Notes: generated by a model not told the origin, from the letters alone. 42,177 nt of DNA from Minisyncoccota bacterium (GCA_028689435.1 JAQTWD010000003.1:1-42177), one strand, 5' to 3'. Shown: positions 30,506-38,293, counted from the stretch's first letter. Translations and numbers: made by a program.

Positions 30506-31372
30506 TTATTTACTAAACAATTCTAATCTTTTTTTGACCACATCTTTTATAGCCAAAACAGATTTCTCCATTATTTTATAAGGGGCGATTTCTTCACCAC
30601 AGTTAGCAAAGCTTTCTTTGGCAGATTTTTTGTAGGCAAGTCTTATCTCTGTATTTATATGAACAATTGCAATTCCAGATTTTATAGCATTAACAAAATC
30701 TTCATCCGCTATTCCAGATCCTCCATGTAAAACCAAAGGAACGCCTGCTTTTTCTCTGATTGCTTTTATTCTTTCAATGTCCAGTTTTGGATTGTTCATA
30801 TTCTTTAACATTCCGTGAATGTTTCCCACAGCAGGCGAAAACAAGTCCACTCCGGTTTCTTGAACAAATCTTTCGGCATCCTCTGGTTTTGTCATCGCTT
30901 CATTCATTGCTACCCCATCAGGAATACTGTCTAGCAATTTTGAGGAATCTCCGATATATCCGGTTTCTCCTTCTACCACAATTTCCGGATTAACACTTTT
31001 TGCATATTCAACACATTTTTTTGTTTCTTTAATATTTTCGTCCAGCGAAAGTTTTGCACCATCATATATAACCGCATCAAATCCAGTGTCTACTGCCTCT
31101 TTAAAACTTTCATATGAATGACAGTGATCGGCATTGCAAAAAATTGGATAATCAAATTCTTCTCGCAAACTTTTTACCACTGCAACAATTTGTTTTGTTC
31201 CAAAAAATTTTCTCTCTCCTTCTGATGCCCCAATTATTACAGGAACATTTAATTCCCTCGCCCCATTAAAAATACCCCATAAACCTTCTATATTAGAAAT
31301 ATTAAAATGCCCGATTGCTATTTTTCCGTTATCAGCTTCTTGAATAATTTGTTTCAATATTTTAGTACTCAT
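30506..31372 (-). CDS. fba: Class II fructose-bisphosphate aldolase
   Basis: Zinc enzyme of glycolysis/gluconeogenesis (fructose 1,6-bisphosphate to two trioses). Zinc and catalytic motifs: NADHCHSYES (Asp and His), VEGETGYIG, VGNIHGM and LHGGSGI, then HINTEIRLAYK for the phosphate site. 288 aa, typical of the short class II/GatY-like group, so a tagatose-bisphosphate aldolase cannot be fully excluded. TAGAAT lies seven bases before the ATG, so it is probably leaderless. With gapA and the transketolase genes it forms the sugar-phosphate core. Confidence 0.92.
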   Translation of the reverse strand: MSTKILKQIIQEADNGKIAIGHFNISNIEGLWGIFNGARELNVPVIIGASEGERKFFGTKQIVAVVKSLREEFDYPIFCNADHCHSYESFKEAVDTGFDAVIYDGAKLSLDENIKETKKCVEYAKSVNPEIVVEGETGYIGDSSKLLDSIPDGVAMNEAMTKPEDAERFVQETGVDLFSPAVGNIHGMLKNMNNPKLDIERIKAIREKAGVPLVLHGGSGIADEDFVNAIKSGIAIVHINTEIRLAYKKSAKESFANCGEEIAPYKIMEKSVLAIKDVVKKRLELFSK

Positions 31373-31392
31373 GCAATATATTCTAGCACAGA

Positions 31393-31428
31393 AAAAAGCA
31401 TGCGGAGTACTTACTCCACATGCTTTTA
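31393..31428 (-). terminator. Terminator of the 79-aa gene
   Basis: AAAAGCATG(C)GGAGTA pairs with the complement ending CATGCTTTT, with a small bulge. It lies between the fba promoter and the orphan gene stop. Confidence 0.75.
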
Positions 31429-31446
31429 TATGATATCGATATATAA

Positions 31447-31686
31447 TTAATTTTTAATATCTACCTTCACAGAGAAATAATATCCCCAATATAAAGGAGC
31501 ATCTGGACAACGGCAATCAATTTTAATCTTCTTTCCAGATTTTAAGTTTAATTCTATACAATTCTCTTTTTCACAAAAACTTAATCCACAACAAACATCT
31601 TCTTTAATTAAAGAAGAAACTATTTTTGATGCTTCATCAATCGTTACATCCTTCGTTTCACCGTCTCTAATTCTCAAAAGTGCCAT
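31447..31686 (-). CDS. Small cysteine-rich hypothetical protein, 79 aa
   Basis: Not recognised. Six cysteines in DVCCGLSFCEKENC and DCRCPDAP suggest metal binding or disulfides, although there is no signal peptide. GAGG lies seven bases before the ATG and a terminator follows, as for the other orphan genes in the window. The N-terminal part (LLRIRDGETKDVTIDEASKIV) looks like a beta strand plus helix. Confidence 0.6.
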   Translation of the reverse strand: MALLRIRDGETKDVTIDEASKIVSSLIKEDVCCGLSFCEKENCIELNLKSGKKIKIDCRCPDAPLYWGYYFSVKVDIKN

Positions 31687-31867
31687 TTATTACCTCTTCT
31701 TTCTTTTTTAAAACAAAACATTATCCTAAATAAAATCTACCACAAACAATACATTTATTCAACAAATTTGAGTTTTTTAATTACCTTACACCTTAACCCT
31801 TACTCCTTACACCTTTCTCCCCACCCTGTACTTGCTACTTATTACTTACTACTCTAAACTTAATTAC

Positions 31868-32890
31868 ATGTTTGGATTAAATAAAAAAAATAAAGACCTA
31901 GATTTCATCGCTATCGGCGATATTGTTATTGATAATTTTATAGAATTGATAGAAGCAGAGACATACAAAGAAGACGGAAAAGAAAAAATCTGTATGAACT
32001 TTGCTGATAAAATTCCTTACAGAAAATCAACGGAAATTTCAGCTGTTGGAAACAGTCCCAACGCTTCTGTTTCAGCTTCACGATTGGGATTAAGATCTGC
32101 ACTAATTGCAGAAATTGGAAATGACAGTAACGGTCAAAAATGTTTAGCATCATTAAAAAAAGATGGCGTTATTACAGATTTTGTTAGAACTCACGAAAAC
32201 TTTCCTACAAATTATCACTTTGTTTTGTTATTCAAATCCGACAGAACAATCCTAGTAAAACACGCAAAATTTGATTACAAATTGCCAAACATTGGAAAAC
32301 CAAAATGGATTTATTTAAGCTCTTTGGCAGAAAATTCTCTTGACTATCAACTAGAGATCTCAAAATATGTGAAAGAAAATCCAGAAATAAAAATGGCTTT
32401 TCAGCCAGGGACATTTCAAATTAATTTGGGATATGAAAAATTAAAAGATGTTTATGAAGTTTCCGAATTATTTTTCTGCAATACAGAAGAAGCCCAAAGA
32501 ATATTAAAACCACTGGGAAAAAATGTAGACAACGCTGATGTCAAAGAACTAATGAAAATGATGCGAGAGTTAGGCCCAAAAATCGTTGTTATTACAGATG
32601 GTCCAAACGGTGCTTATACATACGACGGAAACGAGATGTGGCATATGCCGATCTATCCTGATGAAAAGCCTCCTTTTGATAGAACAGGTGCCGGTGATTC
32701 TTTTTCTTCTACATTTACATCTGCTTTGGTTTTGGGAAAATCAATAGACGAAGCTTTAATGTGGGGGCCGATCAATTCAATGTCGGTTGTTCAATACCTA
32801 GGGGCACAAGAGGGATTGTTGACCATAAAGAAACTAGAGGAATACTTAAAAAACGCTCCTGAAAGTTATAAACCAACAAAAATAAACTAA
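31868..32890 (+). CDS. PfkB-family carbohydrate/nucleoside kinase
   Basis: Phosphorylates a sugar or nucleoside with ATP. 340 aa from the ATG at 31868 (the frame opens 12 codons earlier in a repeat). N-terminal FIAIGDIVIDNFI, central GNSPNASVSASRLGL (the PfkB signature 1 area, with NSPNASV in place of GGxxxN) and C-terminal DRTGAGDSFSSTF (anion hole and catalytic Asp) define the family. The substrate cannot be told; ribokinase, adenosine kinase and fructokinase types all fit. It is the only large plus-strand gene here and is followed by a strong terminator. Confidence 0.88.
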   Translation: MFGLNKKNKDLDFIAIGDIVIDNFIELIEAETYKEDGKEKICMNFADKIPYRKSTEISAVGNSPNASVSASRLGLRSALIAEIGNDSNGQKCLASLKKDGVITDFVRTHENFPTNYHFVLLFKSDRTILVKHAKFDYKLPNIGKPKWIYLSSLAENSLDYQLEISKYVKENPEIKMAFQPGTFQINLGYEKLKDVYEVSELFFCNTEEAQRILKPLGKNVDNADVKELMKMMRELGPKIVVITDGPNGAYTYDGNEMWHMPIYPDEKPPFDRTGAGDSFSSTFTSALVLGKSIDEALMWGPINSMSVVQYLGAQEGLLTIKKLEEYLKNAPESYKPTKIN

Positions 32891-32900
32891 AGAAAGCACA

Positions 32901-32947
32901 AAACAAAATCCACGGAAGCAAGGCTTCCGTGGATTTTGTTTTTTTAA
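32901..32947 (+). terminator. Terminator of the PfkB kinase gene
   Basis: AAACAAAATCCACGGAAGC pairs perfectly with its complement around AAG, then T7. Confidence 0.95.
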
Positions 32948-33076
32948 CAATCTAGCTCGTTTATTTGCCAACATAATCAAGAGTTAGCATCGTTTATCGT
33001 GGATTGCTTCGTTTCACTCGCAAAGACGAATTTTGCCAAAGGCAAAATTCGTCCCCTATATGCTATCCACTAATTT

Positions 33077-33225
33077 TAAATAATTTTAAAATTGAATGAA
33101 GTTTGTCGTTGCTTCGAATTTGAAAATCCGAAGAGGAAGTGAAAGAAAAAACCCTGAGACGTATTTTACATACGGCGAAAGGTTTTTTCTTGAAACTGAC
33201 GAAGAAATTCGTCAATTTTAAAATT
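33077..33225. ncRNA. Covarying structured element, copy A
   Basis: Outer arms TAATTTTAAAATTGA / TCAATTTTAAAATTA (perfect 15 bp), inner stem AAGAAAAAACC / GGTTTTTTCTT, a side hairpin CTTCG/CGAAG, and the blocks CTGAGACGTAT, ATACG..GAAA and AAACTGACGAAGAAAT shared with copy B at 28150-28276. It ends a few bases from the stop of the Gmad2 gene. Confidence 0.5.
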
Positions 33226-33231
33226 ATTTTT

Positions 33232-33708
33232 TTATTTAAAATAAACCGTTAATTCCAAAGCATCATCATGTTCTGGTAAACCAGACGGATTATCTTTTTT
33301 CAAAATCAACGCCCCTCTCCTACTAAAATCTCCTATATTTTGTGGATTTTCAAATTCCAAACTGGCCGTAAAAGGAACAAACTCCTCGGTCATCCAATCA
33401 TCTGTTGCAGTCGCAATACCTTGTGCAATTATTCTTCCGTCCCAATCAACCAGCGACACAGGAAAACTTGCTTCAAAAAACCAAGTCCCCCTTGCTTGAC
33501 CTTTTATTACAAGAGGGCTTGTTACTATTTCTTCTGGAAGTGGACTTTCAAGAATAACCAGATCTTTATAATTCAAAAAATCCTTTAATGGTTCTTCTGT
33601 ATTTCCATTTTCCACAACATCGTCATTATCTTTCATCTTCAAACCAACTTGCCACAAAAAACCAGCAATGATTACGAGAATACCCACAAAAAATAAAGTT
33701 TTTTTCAT
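33232..33708 (-). CDS. Exported protein with a Gmad2 immunoglobulin-like domain
   Basis: 158 aa: one N-terminal membrane helix (about 3-22) anchors an outside Gmad2-type domain (about 50-158). The family pattern is readable: ILESPLPEEIVTSPLVIKGQARGTWFFEASFPV, then LVDWDGRIIAQG, DDWMTEEFVPFTASLEF (here quoted in pieces). Gmad2 domains were named from spore germination proteins but are common in CPR surface proteins; the role is unknown. The element 33709-33892 abuts its ATG (CTAACGGG|ATGAAA), so no SD is present. Confidence 0.85.
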   Translation of the reverse strand: MKKTLFFVGILVIIAGFLWQVGLKMKDNDDVVENGNTEEPLKDFLNYKDLVILESPLPEEIVTSPLVIKGQARGTWFFEASFPVSLVDWDGRIIAQGIATATDDWMTEEFVPFTASLEFENPQNIGDFSRRGALILKKDNPSGLPEHDDALELTVYFK

Positions 33709-33892
33709 CCCGTTAGAGATAGGAAATCGCTCTTAATAAAAAACGGTTTCTCATCTATTTAATTATTATTAATAAACTTATTGTATTATATTTTTTTAAA
33801 AATTTCCGCCTGTACTATCACGTTCAACTATATAATCAATCCTGTCATGTACATTATACACCCGATATATGCATCTTTTAATCTCTAACGGG
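33709..33892. repeat. Empty CCCGTTAGAGAT element, 184 bp
   Basis: Ends CCCGTTAGAGATAGG and ATCTCTAACGGG; flanks TTTCAT (33703-33708) and ATTCAT (33893-33898) agree in five of six bases. No gene is inside. A TATAAT box (minus strand, in GTGTATAATGTACATG) could give transcription toward the Gmad2 gene. Confidence 0.75.
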
Positions 33893-33909
33893 ATTCATAG
33901 TTTTTATTT

Positions 33910-34021
33910 AATCCGAATCTACAAATTTATCCTAATGCCCCAAATTTCGAATTGATCCGAATGGCAATTCATTGCCATTGATTTTATTCGGATTAATTCG
34001 TAATTCGGGTCATTCGGATTC
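33910..34021. repeat. ATTCGGAT-family intergenic repeat, copy 4
   Basis: ATCCGAATCTACAAATTTATC on the left and TTCGTAATTCGGGTCATTCG on the right pair imperfectly; centre GGCAATTCATTGCC. It fills the gap before the transketolase C-subunit stop. Confidence 0.6.
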
Positions 34022-34023
34022 TA

Positions 34024-34998
34024 TTATATTAATAATTTTTTAACCGCTTTAATAATAGACCCAGAATCTAATTTATATAATTTGATAAGTTCTTCTGGTT
34101 CACCTGATTGTCCAAACTCGTCATTGATAGCAATAAATTCAATTTTTGTGGGATATTTTTGCGACAACAATTCAGCAACTGCCGAACCCATACCACCTGC
34201 TTTTTGATGTTCCTCTACAGTGACAATTCCTTTAACATTTTTTGCCAAATCAATAATTGCTTTTTCATCTAATGGTTTGATTGTTGAAAGATTTATTACT
34301 TTAACCCCGATTCCTTGGTACTCTAATTTTTTTGCCGACACAAGAGCTTCATAAACCAAATGACCGGATGCAATGATACCCACTTGTGATTTTTTCTTTG
34401 ATTCAAAAAAAGTTTGTGCTTTTCCAATCTTAAAAGGAGTTTTTTCTGTTGTAATAACGGGCGTATTATTTCTCGCCAATCTAATATAAGCAGGACCATC
34501 AATTTTTGCCATTTCCAAAACCGCTTTTTTTGCTTCAAAATAATCGCAAGGATAAATCACTGTCATTCTTGGGATAACACGGGTCAGTGCAATATCTTCT
34601 ATTGCCTGATGAGTTCCTCCGTCTGGACCAACAGAAACCCCCGCATGAGCACCGACGATTTTTACATTTGTATTGTTATAACAAATTGTTGTTCTAATTT
34701 GCTCCCAATTTCTCCCCGGAGAAAACATGGCATAAGAAGAAATAAAAGGAATCTTTCCCATTCTCGCCATACCAGATGCGACACTCGCCATATTTTGTTC
34801 TGCTACACCAACCTGAACAAATCTTTCTGGAAATTTATCCGCAAATAAATTTGTAAATGTAGAGTGAGTTAGATCAGCACAAAGAGCGACAACATTTTTG
34901 TCTTTCATTCCTGCTTCTAAAAGTCCCTCACCATATCCGAGGCGGGTATAAACTTTTTCAACATCTTTATCAAATAATTTTGGGTTTAAATTTTTCAT
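34024..34998 (-). CDS. Transketolase, C-terminal subunit
   Basis: Pyrimidine-binding and C-terminal domains of a split transketolase, working with the N-terminal subunit at 35480-36316. 324 aa. The pyrimidine domain shows ADLTHSTFT, VGVAEQNMASVASGMA (the conserved Glu that activates thiamine diphosphate), HAGVSVGPDGGTHQAIED; the C-terminal domain shows VVTVEEHQKAGGMGSAVAELL-like sequence. 1-Deoxyxylulose-5-phosphate synthase is excluded by the split form and motif details. A PemK/MazF-like gene lies between the two halves. Confidence 0.92.
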   Translation of the reverse strand: MKNLNPKLFDKDVEKVYTRLGYGEGLLEAGMKDKNVVALCADLTHSTFTNLFADKFPERFVQVGVAEQNMASVASGMARMGKIPFISSYAMFSPGRNWEQIRTTICYNNTNVKIVGAHAGVSVGPDGGTHQAIEDIALTRVIPRMTVIYPCDYFEAKKAVLEMAKIDGPAYIRLARNNTPVITTEKTPFKIGKAQTFFESKKKSQVGIIASGHLVYEALVSAKKLEYQGIGVKVINLSTIKPLDEKAIIDLAKNVKGIVTVEEHQKAGGMGSAVAELLSQKYPTKIEFIAINDEFGQSGEPEELIKLYKLDSGSIIKAVKKLLI

Positions 34999-35085
34999 CT
35001 TTAAGATTGCTTTTTTTTTATAAATTGTTATTATTTAAATACAAATCGTCACATAGGCGCCCTCCTCTTGCGAGGAGTAAAAATA

Positions 35086-35119
35086 ATTGAAAACTCACCT
35101 AATTAAATCGGTGAGTTTT
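35086..35119 (-). terminator. Hairpin at the end of the PemK-like gene
   Basis: AAAACTCACC / GGTGAGTTTT formed by the last codons and the bases after the TGA, followed on the minus strand by CAATTATTTTT. It would stop part of the transcripts before the transketolase C-subunit. Confidence 0.65.
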
Positions 35120-35478
35120 CTTTTTATCAAATCAAAATCACCACTGCTTACTTTACCATAACGAAATTTTAATCTTTTTGAATCAAACAATCTAACCTGA
35201 GACAAAATCGCTGTGCTATCGCCACCTTTAAATTTGAAAGTGCAATAAAATAATCTATCTTTTTTAATTTTTGTAAGAGGAACTCCCAAAAAAATCATTT
35301 TATTAAATTTTTTCAAAACAACAACAGGCCTCAAATATTCTTCCCCTTTTCCATCTTGCTCATACCCGACATTCAAACCCATATTAATAAACCAAACTTC
35401 TTTTTCTCGAAAATTTCTATTTATAGAGCTAGATTCAATCTGTTTCTTATTTTCATTCCAATTATCAAAATCTTTCAT
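35095..35478 (-). CDS. PemK/MazF-like protein
   Basis: 127 aa of the PemK/MazF fold, best known as mRNA-cutting toxins of toxin-antitoxin systems. EVWFINMGLNVGYEQDGKGEEYLRPVVVLKKF matches the start of the fold, with the RPVVVL strand, followed by the FLGVPLTKIKK and AILSQVRLFDSKRL segments that contain the usual catalytic Arg and Ser/Thr region. No antitoxin gene is seen on either side: the flanks are the two transketolase halves. Its ATG overlaps the upstream transketolase end within two bases, so it is co-transcribed. Its long N-terminal extension (about 25 residues) is unusual. Confidence 0.8.
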   Translation of the reverse strand: MKDFDNWNENKKQIESSSINRNFREKEVWFINMGLNVGYEQDGKGEEYLRPVVVLKKFNKMIFLGVPLTKIKKDRLFYCTFKFKGGDSTAILSQVRLFDSKRLKFRYGKVSSGDFDLIKRKLTDLIR

Positions 35479-35479
35479 C

Positions 35480-36316
35480 TTATTTTTCTCTTAATTCTTT
35501 AATTGCTTTTTCGGCCTCTTCTTTTGTAGGAGGTTTTCCGTGCCATTCATATTTTTTCTCCCATTCTTTTACTCCTTTCCCAGGAATTGTATAAGCAATT
35601 ATCACCACAGGCTTTTCGGTAATTGCTTTGGCTTCGTTTACCGCATTGTTTATTTGCTCAAAATTGTGTCCGTCAATTTCGATCACATGCCAGTTAAATG
35701 CTTCAAATTTTTCATCCAGCGGTTCCAGTGGCATTATATCTTCCACATTTCCCTCTGTCTGAATATTGTTTCTATCAATAATTGCAATTATGTTTTGCAA
35801 TTTTTCTTTTCCTGCCAACATTATAGCTTCCCAAGTTTGTCCTTCTTGGATTTCGCCATCACTCATTAAACAATAAAAAGTTTTGTCAGATGTTACTCCA
35901 TTATCTATTCTATCAGCAATCGCCATACCTACTGCCTGTGATAGACCAGACCCCAAAGGACCCGAGCTTGTTTCAAGTGATTTTAACCAATCTCTGTGAG
36001 GGTGCCCTTGCAAAGGTGATCCCAATTTTCTCAAATTTTTAAGTTCTGATTTTGGAAAATATCCAGCATAAGCCATTGTGACGTAGAGGACTGGACAAAT
36101 ATGTCCATTTGATAGAATCAAATAATCGCGGTCTTTCCAATCTGGTTTTTTGGGATTATGTTTCATAATATGAAAGTAGAGAGCGGTAAAAATATCTGCC
36201 ATTCCCAAAGGTCCTGCGGTATGTCCAGACCCAGCCGAGACCAAAGATTCCAAAACAGCAACCCTGATATCGGTTGCCTTTTTTTCTAATTCTTTTATTT
36301 TTTTTTCGTCCATCAT
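35480..36316 (-). CDS. Transketolase, N-terminal subunit
   Basis: Thiamine-diphosphate-binding half of a split transketolase of the pentose phosphate pathway. 278 aa. The diphosphate/Mg motif is GDG-like (CLMSDGEIQEGQTWEA...NIIAIIDRNN), and the conserved HTAGPLGMADI, SNGHICPVLY and GHPHRDWLKSLETSSGPLGSGLS regions are present. The start is at the ATG pair 36316/36313; the open frame upstream overlaps rpe. It follows rpe by four bases and is followed at once by the PemK-like gene, so it is part of one operon: rpiB, rpe, this gene, toxin-like, C-subunit. Confidence 0.92.
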   Translation of the reverse strand: MMDEKKIKELEKKATDIRVAVLESLVSAGSGHTAGPLGMADIFTALYFHIMKHNPKKPDWKDRDYLILSNGHICPVLYVTMAYAGYFPKSELKNLRKLGSPLQGHPHRDWLKSLETSSGPLGSGLSQAVGMAIADRIDNGVTSDKTFYCLMSDGEIQEGQTWEAIMLAGKEKLQNIIAIIDRNNIQTEGNVEDIMPLEPLDEKFEAFNWHVIEIDGHNFEQINNAVNEAKAITEKPVVIIAYTIPGKGVKEWEKKYEWHGKPPTKEEAEKAIKELREK

Positions 36317-36320
36317 AAAT

Positions 36321-36974
36321 TTATATTTCCTTAAACTGTTCAATGACTTTTTCTATATTGTCACTTTCAAAAATTGTAGACCCAGCCACTACTCTACTAA
36401 CACCCGCTTCTTTCAGTCTCTTTGCATTTTCCAAATTTACCCCACCATCAATACTTATTATAACATCAGGTTTTCTTTTTCTTAAATCAGCTATTTTTTC
36501 AAAAATTTTCTCTGAAAAAGGTTGCCCTTGAAAACCAATTTTTTCTATCCCCATCAGCTGAATAAAATCTATTTTGTCTAATAGATGTGCATATAGATCA
36601 AAAGATGTTTCAATATTAAAAGCTAAACCAACACCTACATTTTTTCCTTTTATATCAGAGATCAGTTGTTCCAAATTATCTGTTGATTCAACATGGATGA
36701 CAATTCTACTTGCTCCTTCCAGAATCCAATCATTAATTGTTTTCTCAGGGTTTTGAATCATCAAGTCAAATTCAAAATTACATTCATTACAAAATGGCAT
36801 ATCCAAAAAAATTCCCTCTGACCAAACAGAGTCCGAATATGGCCAACTGGTTGATGGAACAAAAACTCCATCTGTTATATCAATCTGAACAGAATGAGAA
36901 AAATCTTTAACCAAAGAAATCTTTTGTCTCAAATCTTCATAACTTTTTGGAATGATTGCGGGAGTAATGTTCAT
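36321..36974 (-). CDS. rpe: Ribulose-phosphate 3-epimerase
   Basis: Interconverts ribulose 5-phosphate and xylulose 5-phosphate. TIM barrel of 217 aa with VQIDITDGVFVPS (metal-binding Asp region), VIHVESTDNL, QLMGIEKIGFQGQPF (the MxVxPGxxGQxF motif, altered) and IISIDGGVNLENA, VVAGSTIF at the phosphate site. The His-Met-Asp triplet typical of Rpe (HLMVMD) reads as DLMIQNPE here, a divergence to note. First position upstream of the split transketolase with four-base spacing. Confidence 0.88.
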   Translation of the reverse strand: MNITPAIIPKSYEDLRQKISLVKDFSHSVQIDITDGVFVPSTSWPYSDSVWSEGIFLDMPFCNECNFEFDLMIQNPEKTINDWILEGASRIVIHVESTDNLEQLISDIKGKNVGVGLAFNIETSFDLYAHLLDKIDFIQLMGIEKIGFQGQPFSEKIFEKIADLRKRKPDVIISIDGGVNLENAKRLKEAGVSRVVAGSTIFESDNIEKVIEQFKEI

Positions 36975-37065
36975 AGATTTTAGTCTATAGTCTATAGTCT
37001 ATAGTCTATAGTTGATAATAATCTGTTTAAATTAAATAAAGATAATCTATTGACTAATATCTATA
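36975..37065. repeat. Tandem/inverted GTCTATA repeat between rpiB and rpe
   Basis: Four GTCTATA units in a row (36983-37010) and, 60 bases on, ATATCTATAGACTATCGAC in inverted order. The rpiB stop codon lies in it: the last residues VDSL are encoded by GTCGATAGTCTATAG. The S74 protein at 40033 also ends in VDSL from the same kind of DNA. Confidence 0.65.
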
Positions 37066-37507
37066 GACTATCGACTTTTTTAATTCTTCTTAAATGTCTC
37101 TCATCCTCAGAAAAGGCTGTGTTGAGCCATAAATTGACTGCATTTTTTGCCGTATCAAAAGAAATAAACCGCGCTCCCAAAGACAAAACATTTGCATCGT
37201 TGTGTTCGCGAGACAGTTTAACTATGTCCATATCACCCCCGTAATAAACAACGGCACGAACATTTTTAAAACGATTAGCGACAATAGCCTCTCCTTGTCC
37301 TGAACCACCCAAAATAATTCCTTTAGAATTTTTCGGATCTTTTGAAACCTTTTCTGCTACCTTTGAAATGAAATCTGGATAATCATCTTGCGCATCAAAT
37401 TCAAATGCTCCCTCGTCAGAAACATCAAAATCCTCGTTGATTAAATATTCAACAATTTCTTTTTTTAACGAAAAACCGGCATGATCCGATCCAACATAAA
37501 TTTTCAT
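37061..37507 (-). CDS. rpiB: Ribose-5-phosphate isomerase B
   Basis: Interconverts ribose 5-phosphate and ribulose 5-phosphate. 148 aa with the LacAB/RpiB fold: YVGSDHAGFSLKKEI at the start (Asp and His of the active site), GIILGGSGQGEAIVANRFKNVRA with Ser in place of the usual catalytic Cys of CGTG, and SREHNDANVLSLGARF. TATAAT ends six bases before the ATG, suggesting leaderless transcription; this is probably the promoter for the rpe-transketolase group. Its last four residues derive from a repeat. Confidence 0.92.
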   Translation of the reverse strand: MKIYVGSDHAGFSLKKEIVEYLINEDFDVSDEGAFEFDAQDDYPDFISKVAEKVSKDPKNSKGIILGGSGQGEAIVANRFKNVRAVVYYGGDMDIVKLSREHNDANVLSLGARFISFDTAKNAVNLWLNTAFSEDERHLRRIKKVDSL

Positions 37508-37513
37508 ATATTC

Positions 37514-37519
37514 ATTATA
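37514..37519 (-). promoter_or_regulatory. -10 box placed for leaderless transcription (rpiB)
   Basis: TATAAT on the minus strand, six bases before the rpiB ATG. Confidence 0.5.
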
Positions 37520-37540
37520 CTACAATAAAAAATACAACCC

Positions 37541-37571
37541 AAAAAGTTGGCGGTCCAACCGCCAACTTTTT
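37541..37571. repeat. REP-like palindrome at the 3' end of the RAYT gene
   Basis: AAAAAGTTGGCGGT and its complement around the loop CCA. Its T-run may also end RAYT transcription. Confidence 0.85.
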
Positions 37572-38244
37572 AATCCCCATATCTTTTTTCATTTATATTT
37601 TTTGCTATTCCTTCTGAAATCTTTTTATAATTATTTATATCTGTGTATTGTCCTAGAATAATTCCCTTTTCACACAAATTATACTTGCTATTTTTATTAG
37701 TGTATTCATCCCAACTAGATCTATTTGGTATTGAATCCAAAAAATGTTTTCCGAATTTTTCAAATTTTGGGTGAACTTTGTTATTTAAGTTAACATAAGC
37801 GCTTGCATACAATAATTGTTCATTTGTTTCTATATGAACAGCCTTGAATTTGCCTTGAAATAACGCCCCACTTCTTTCGTATTTATTATTGATATACCAA
37901 GTATAGCCACCATTTAATCTTTTCATAAATTCACTTATTCCACCTTCAACCAACTGTTCTAATATAAAATGGTAGTGATTTGGATTTAAACAATAACAAA
38001 TGATATTTACCAATCTTCTTTTATCTCCAGAAAAGTTGGCGGTCCAACCGCCAACTTTTCTAATCTTTTTAGATTTATTTATAAGAAATATATCATTGCC
38101 AGATTCGACATTATTAAATTCTTCCATACTTTGAAGAAATCTAAGTGCGTCATATTTATCCATAAATATATGCCTTTTATCTACCCCTCTGTTGAAAATA
38201 TGATAATATTCCTTTTGAACAAATGGTGTTTTTCTATTTCCCAT
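37570..38244 (-). CDS. REP-associated tyrosine transposase (RAYT, Y1/HUH family)
   Basis: Single-strand DNA transposase-like protein of 224 aa. N-terminal EYYHIFNRGVDKRHIF, the HUH metal motif in CYCLNPNHYHFILE, and the later SGALFQGKFKAVHIET and YASAYVNLNN with the catalytic Tyr, all match RAYTs related to IS200/IS605 TnpA. The ATG at 38244 gives MGNRKTPFVQ; further upstream lies a palindrome. REP-like palindromes flank the gene on both sides, and a third lies inside it, translated in frame as RKVGGWTANF. It is probably able to move or have moved REP sequences. Confidence 0.9.
   Translation of the reverse strand: MGNRKTPFVQKEYYHIFNRGVDKRHIFMDKYDALRFLQSMEEFNNVESGNDIFLINKSKKIRKVGGWTANFSGDKRRLVNIICYCLNPNHYHFILEQLVEGGISEFMKRLNGGYTWYINNKYERSGALFQGKFKAVHIETNEQLLYASAYVNLNNKVHPKFEKFGKHFLDSIPNRSSWDEYTNKNSKYNLCEKGIILGQYTDINNYKKISEGIAKNINEKRYGD
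38030..38060. repeat. REP-like palindrome inside the RAYT gene
   Basis: GAAAAGTTGGCGGT, loop CCA and complement, in the same orientation as the 3' copy. It encodes about ten residues of the RAYT protein without breaking the frame. Confidence 0.85.
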
Positions 38245-38260
38245 ATTTGTATATAATAAC

Positions 38261-38293
38261 ACAAAAGTTGGCGGTTGGACCGCCAACTTTTGT
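38261..38293. repeat. REP-like palindrome at the 5' end of the RAYT gene
   Basis: ACAAAAGTTGGCGGT, loop TGG and complement; the loop is the reverse complement of that in the 3' copy, so the two flanking copies face each other as REP pairs do. Confidence 0.85.

Larger units (their letters stand above)
32891..33231. other. Gene-free stretch between the PfkB kinase and the Gmad2 gene
   Basis: No gene is seen here. It holds the kinase terminator (32901-32947), a GGATTGCTTCG-type hairpin repeat (about 32998-33055, inner stem GACGAATTTTGCC / GGCAAAATTCGTC) that resembles the one at 39885-40005, and the structured element copy A (33077-33225). Confidence 0.7.
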
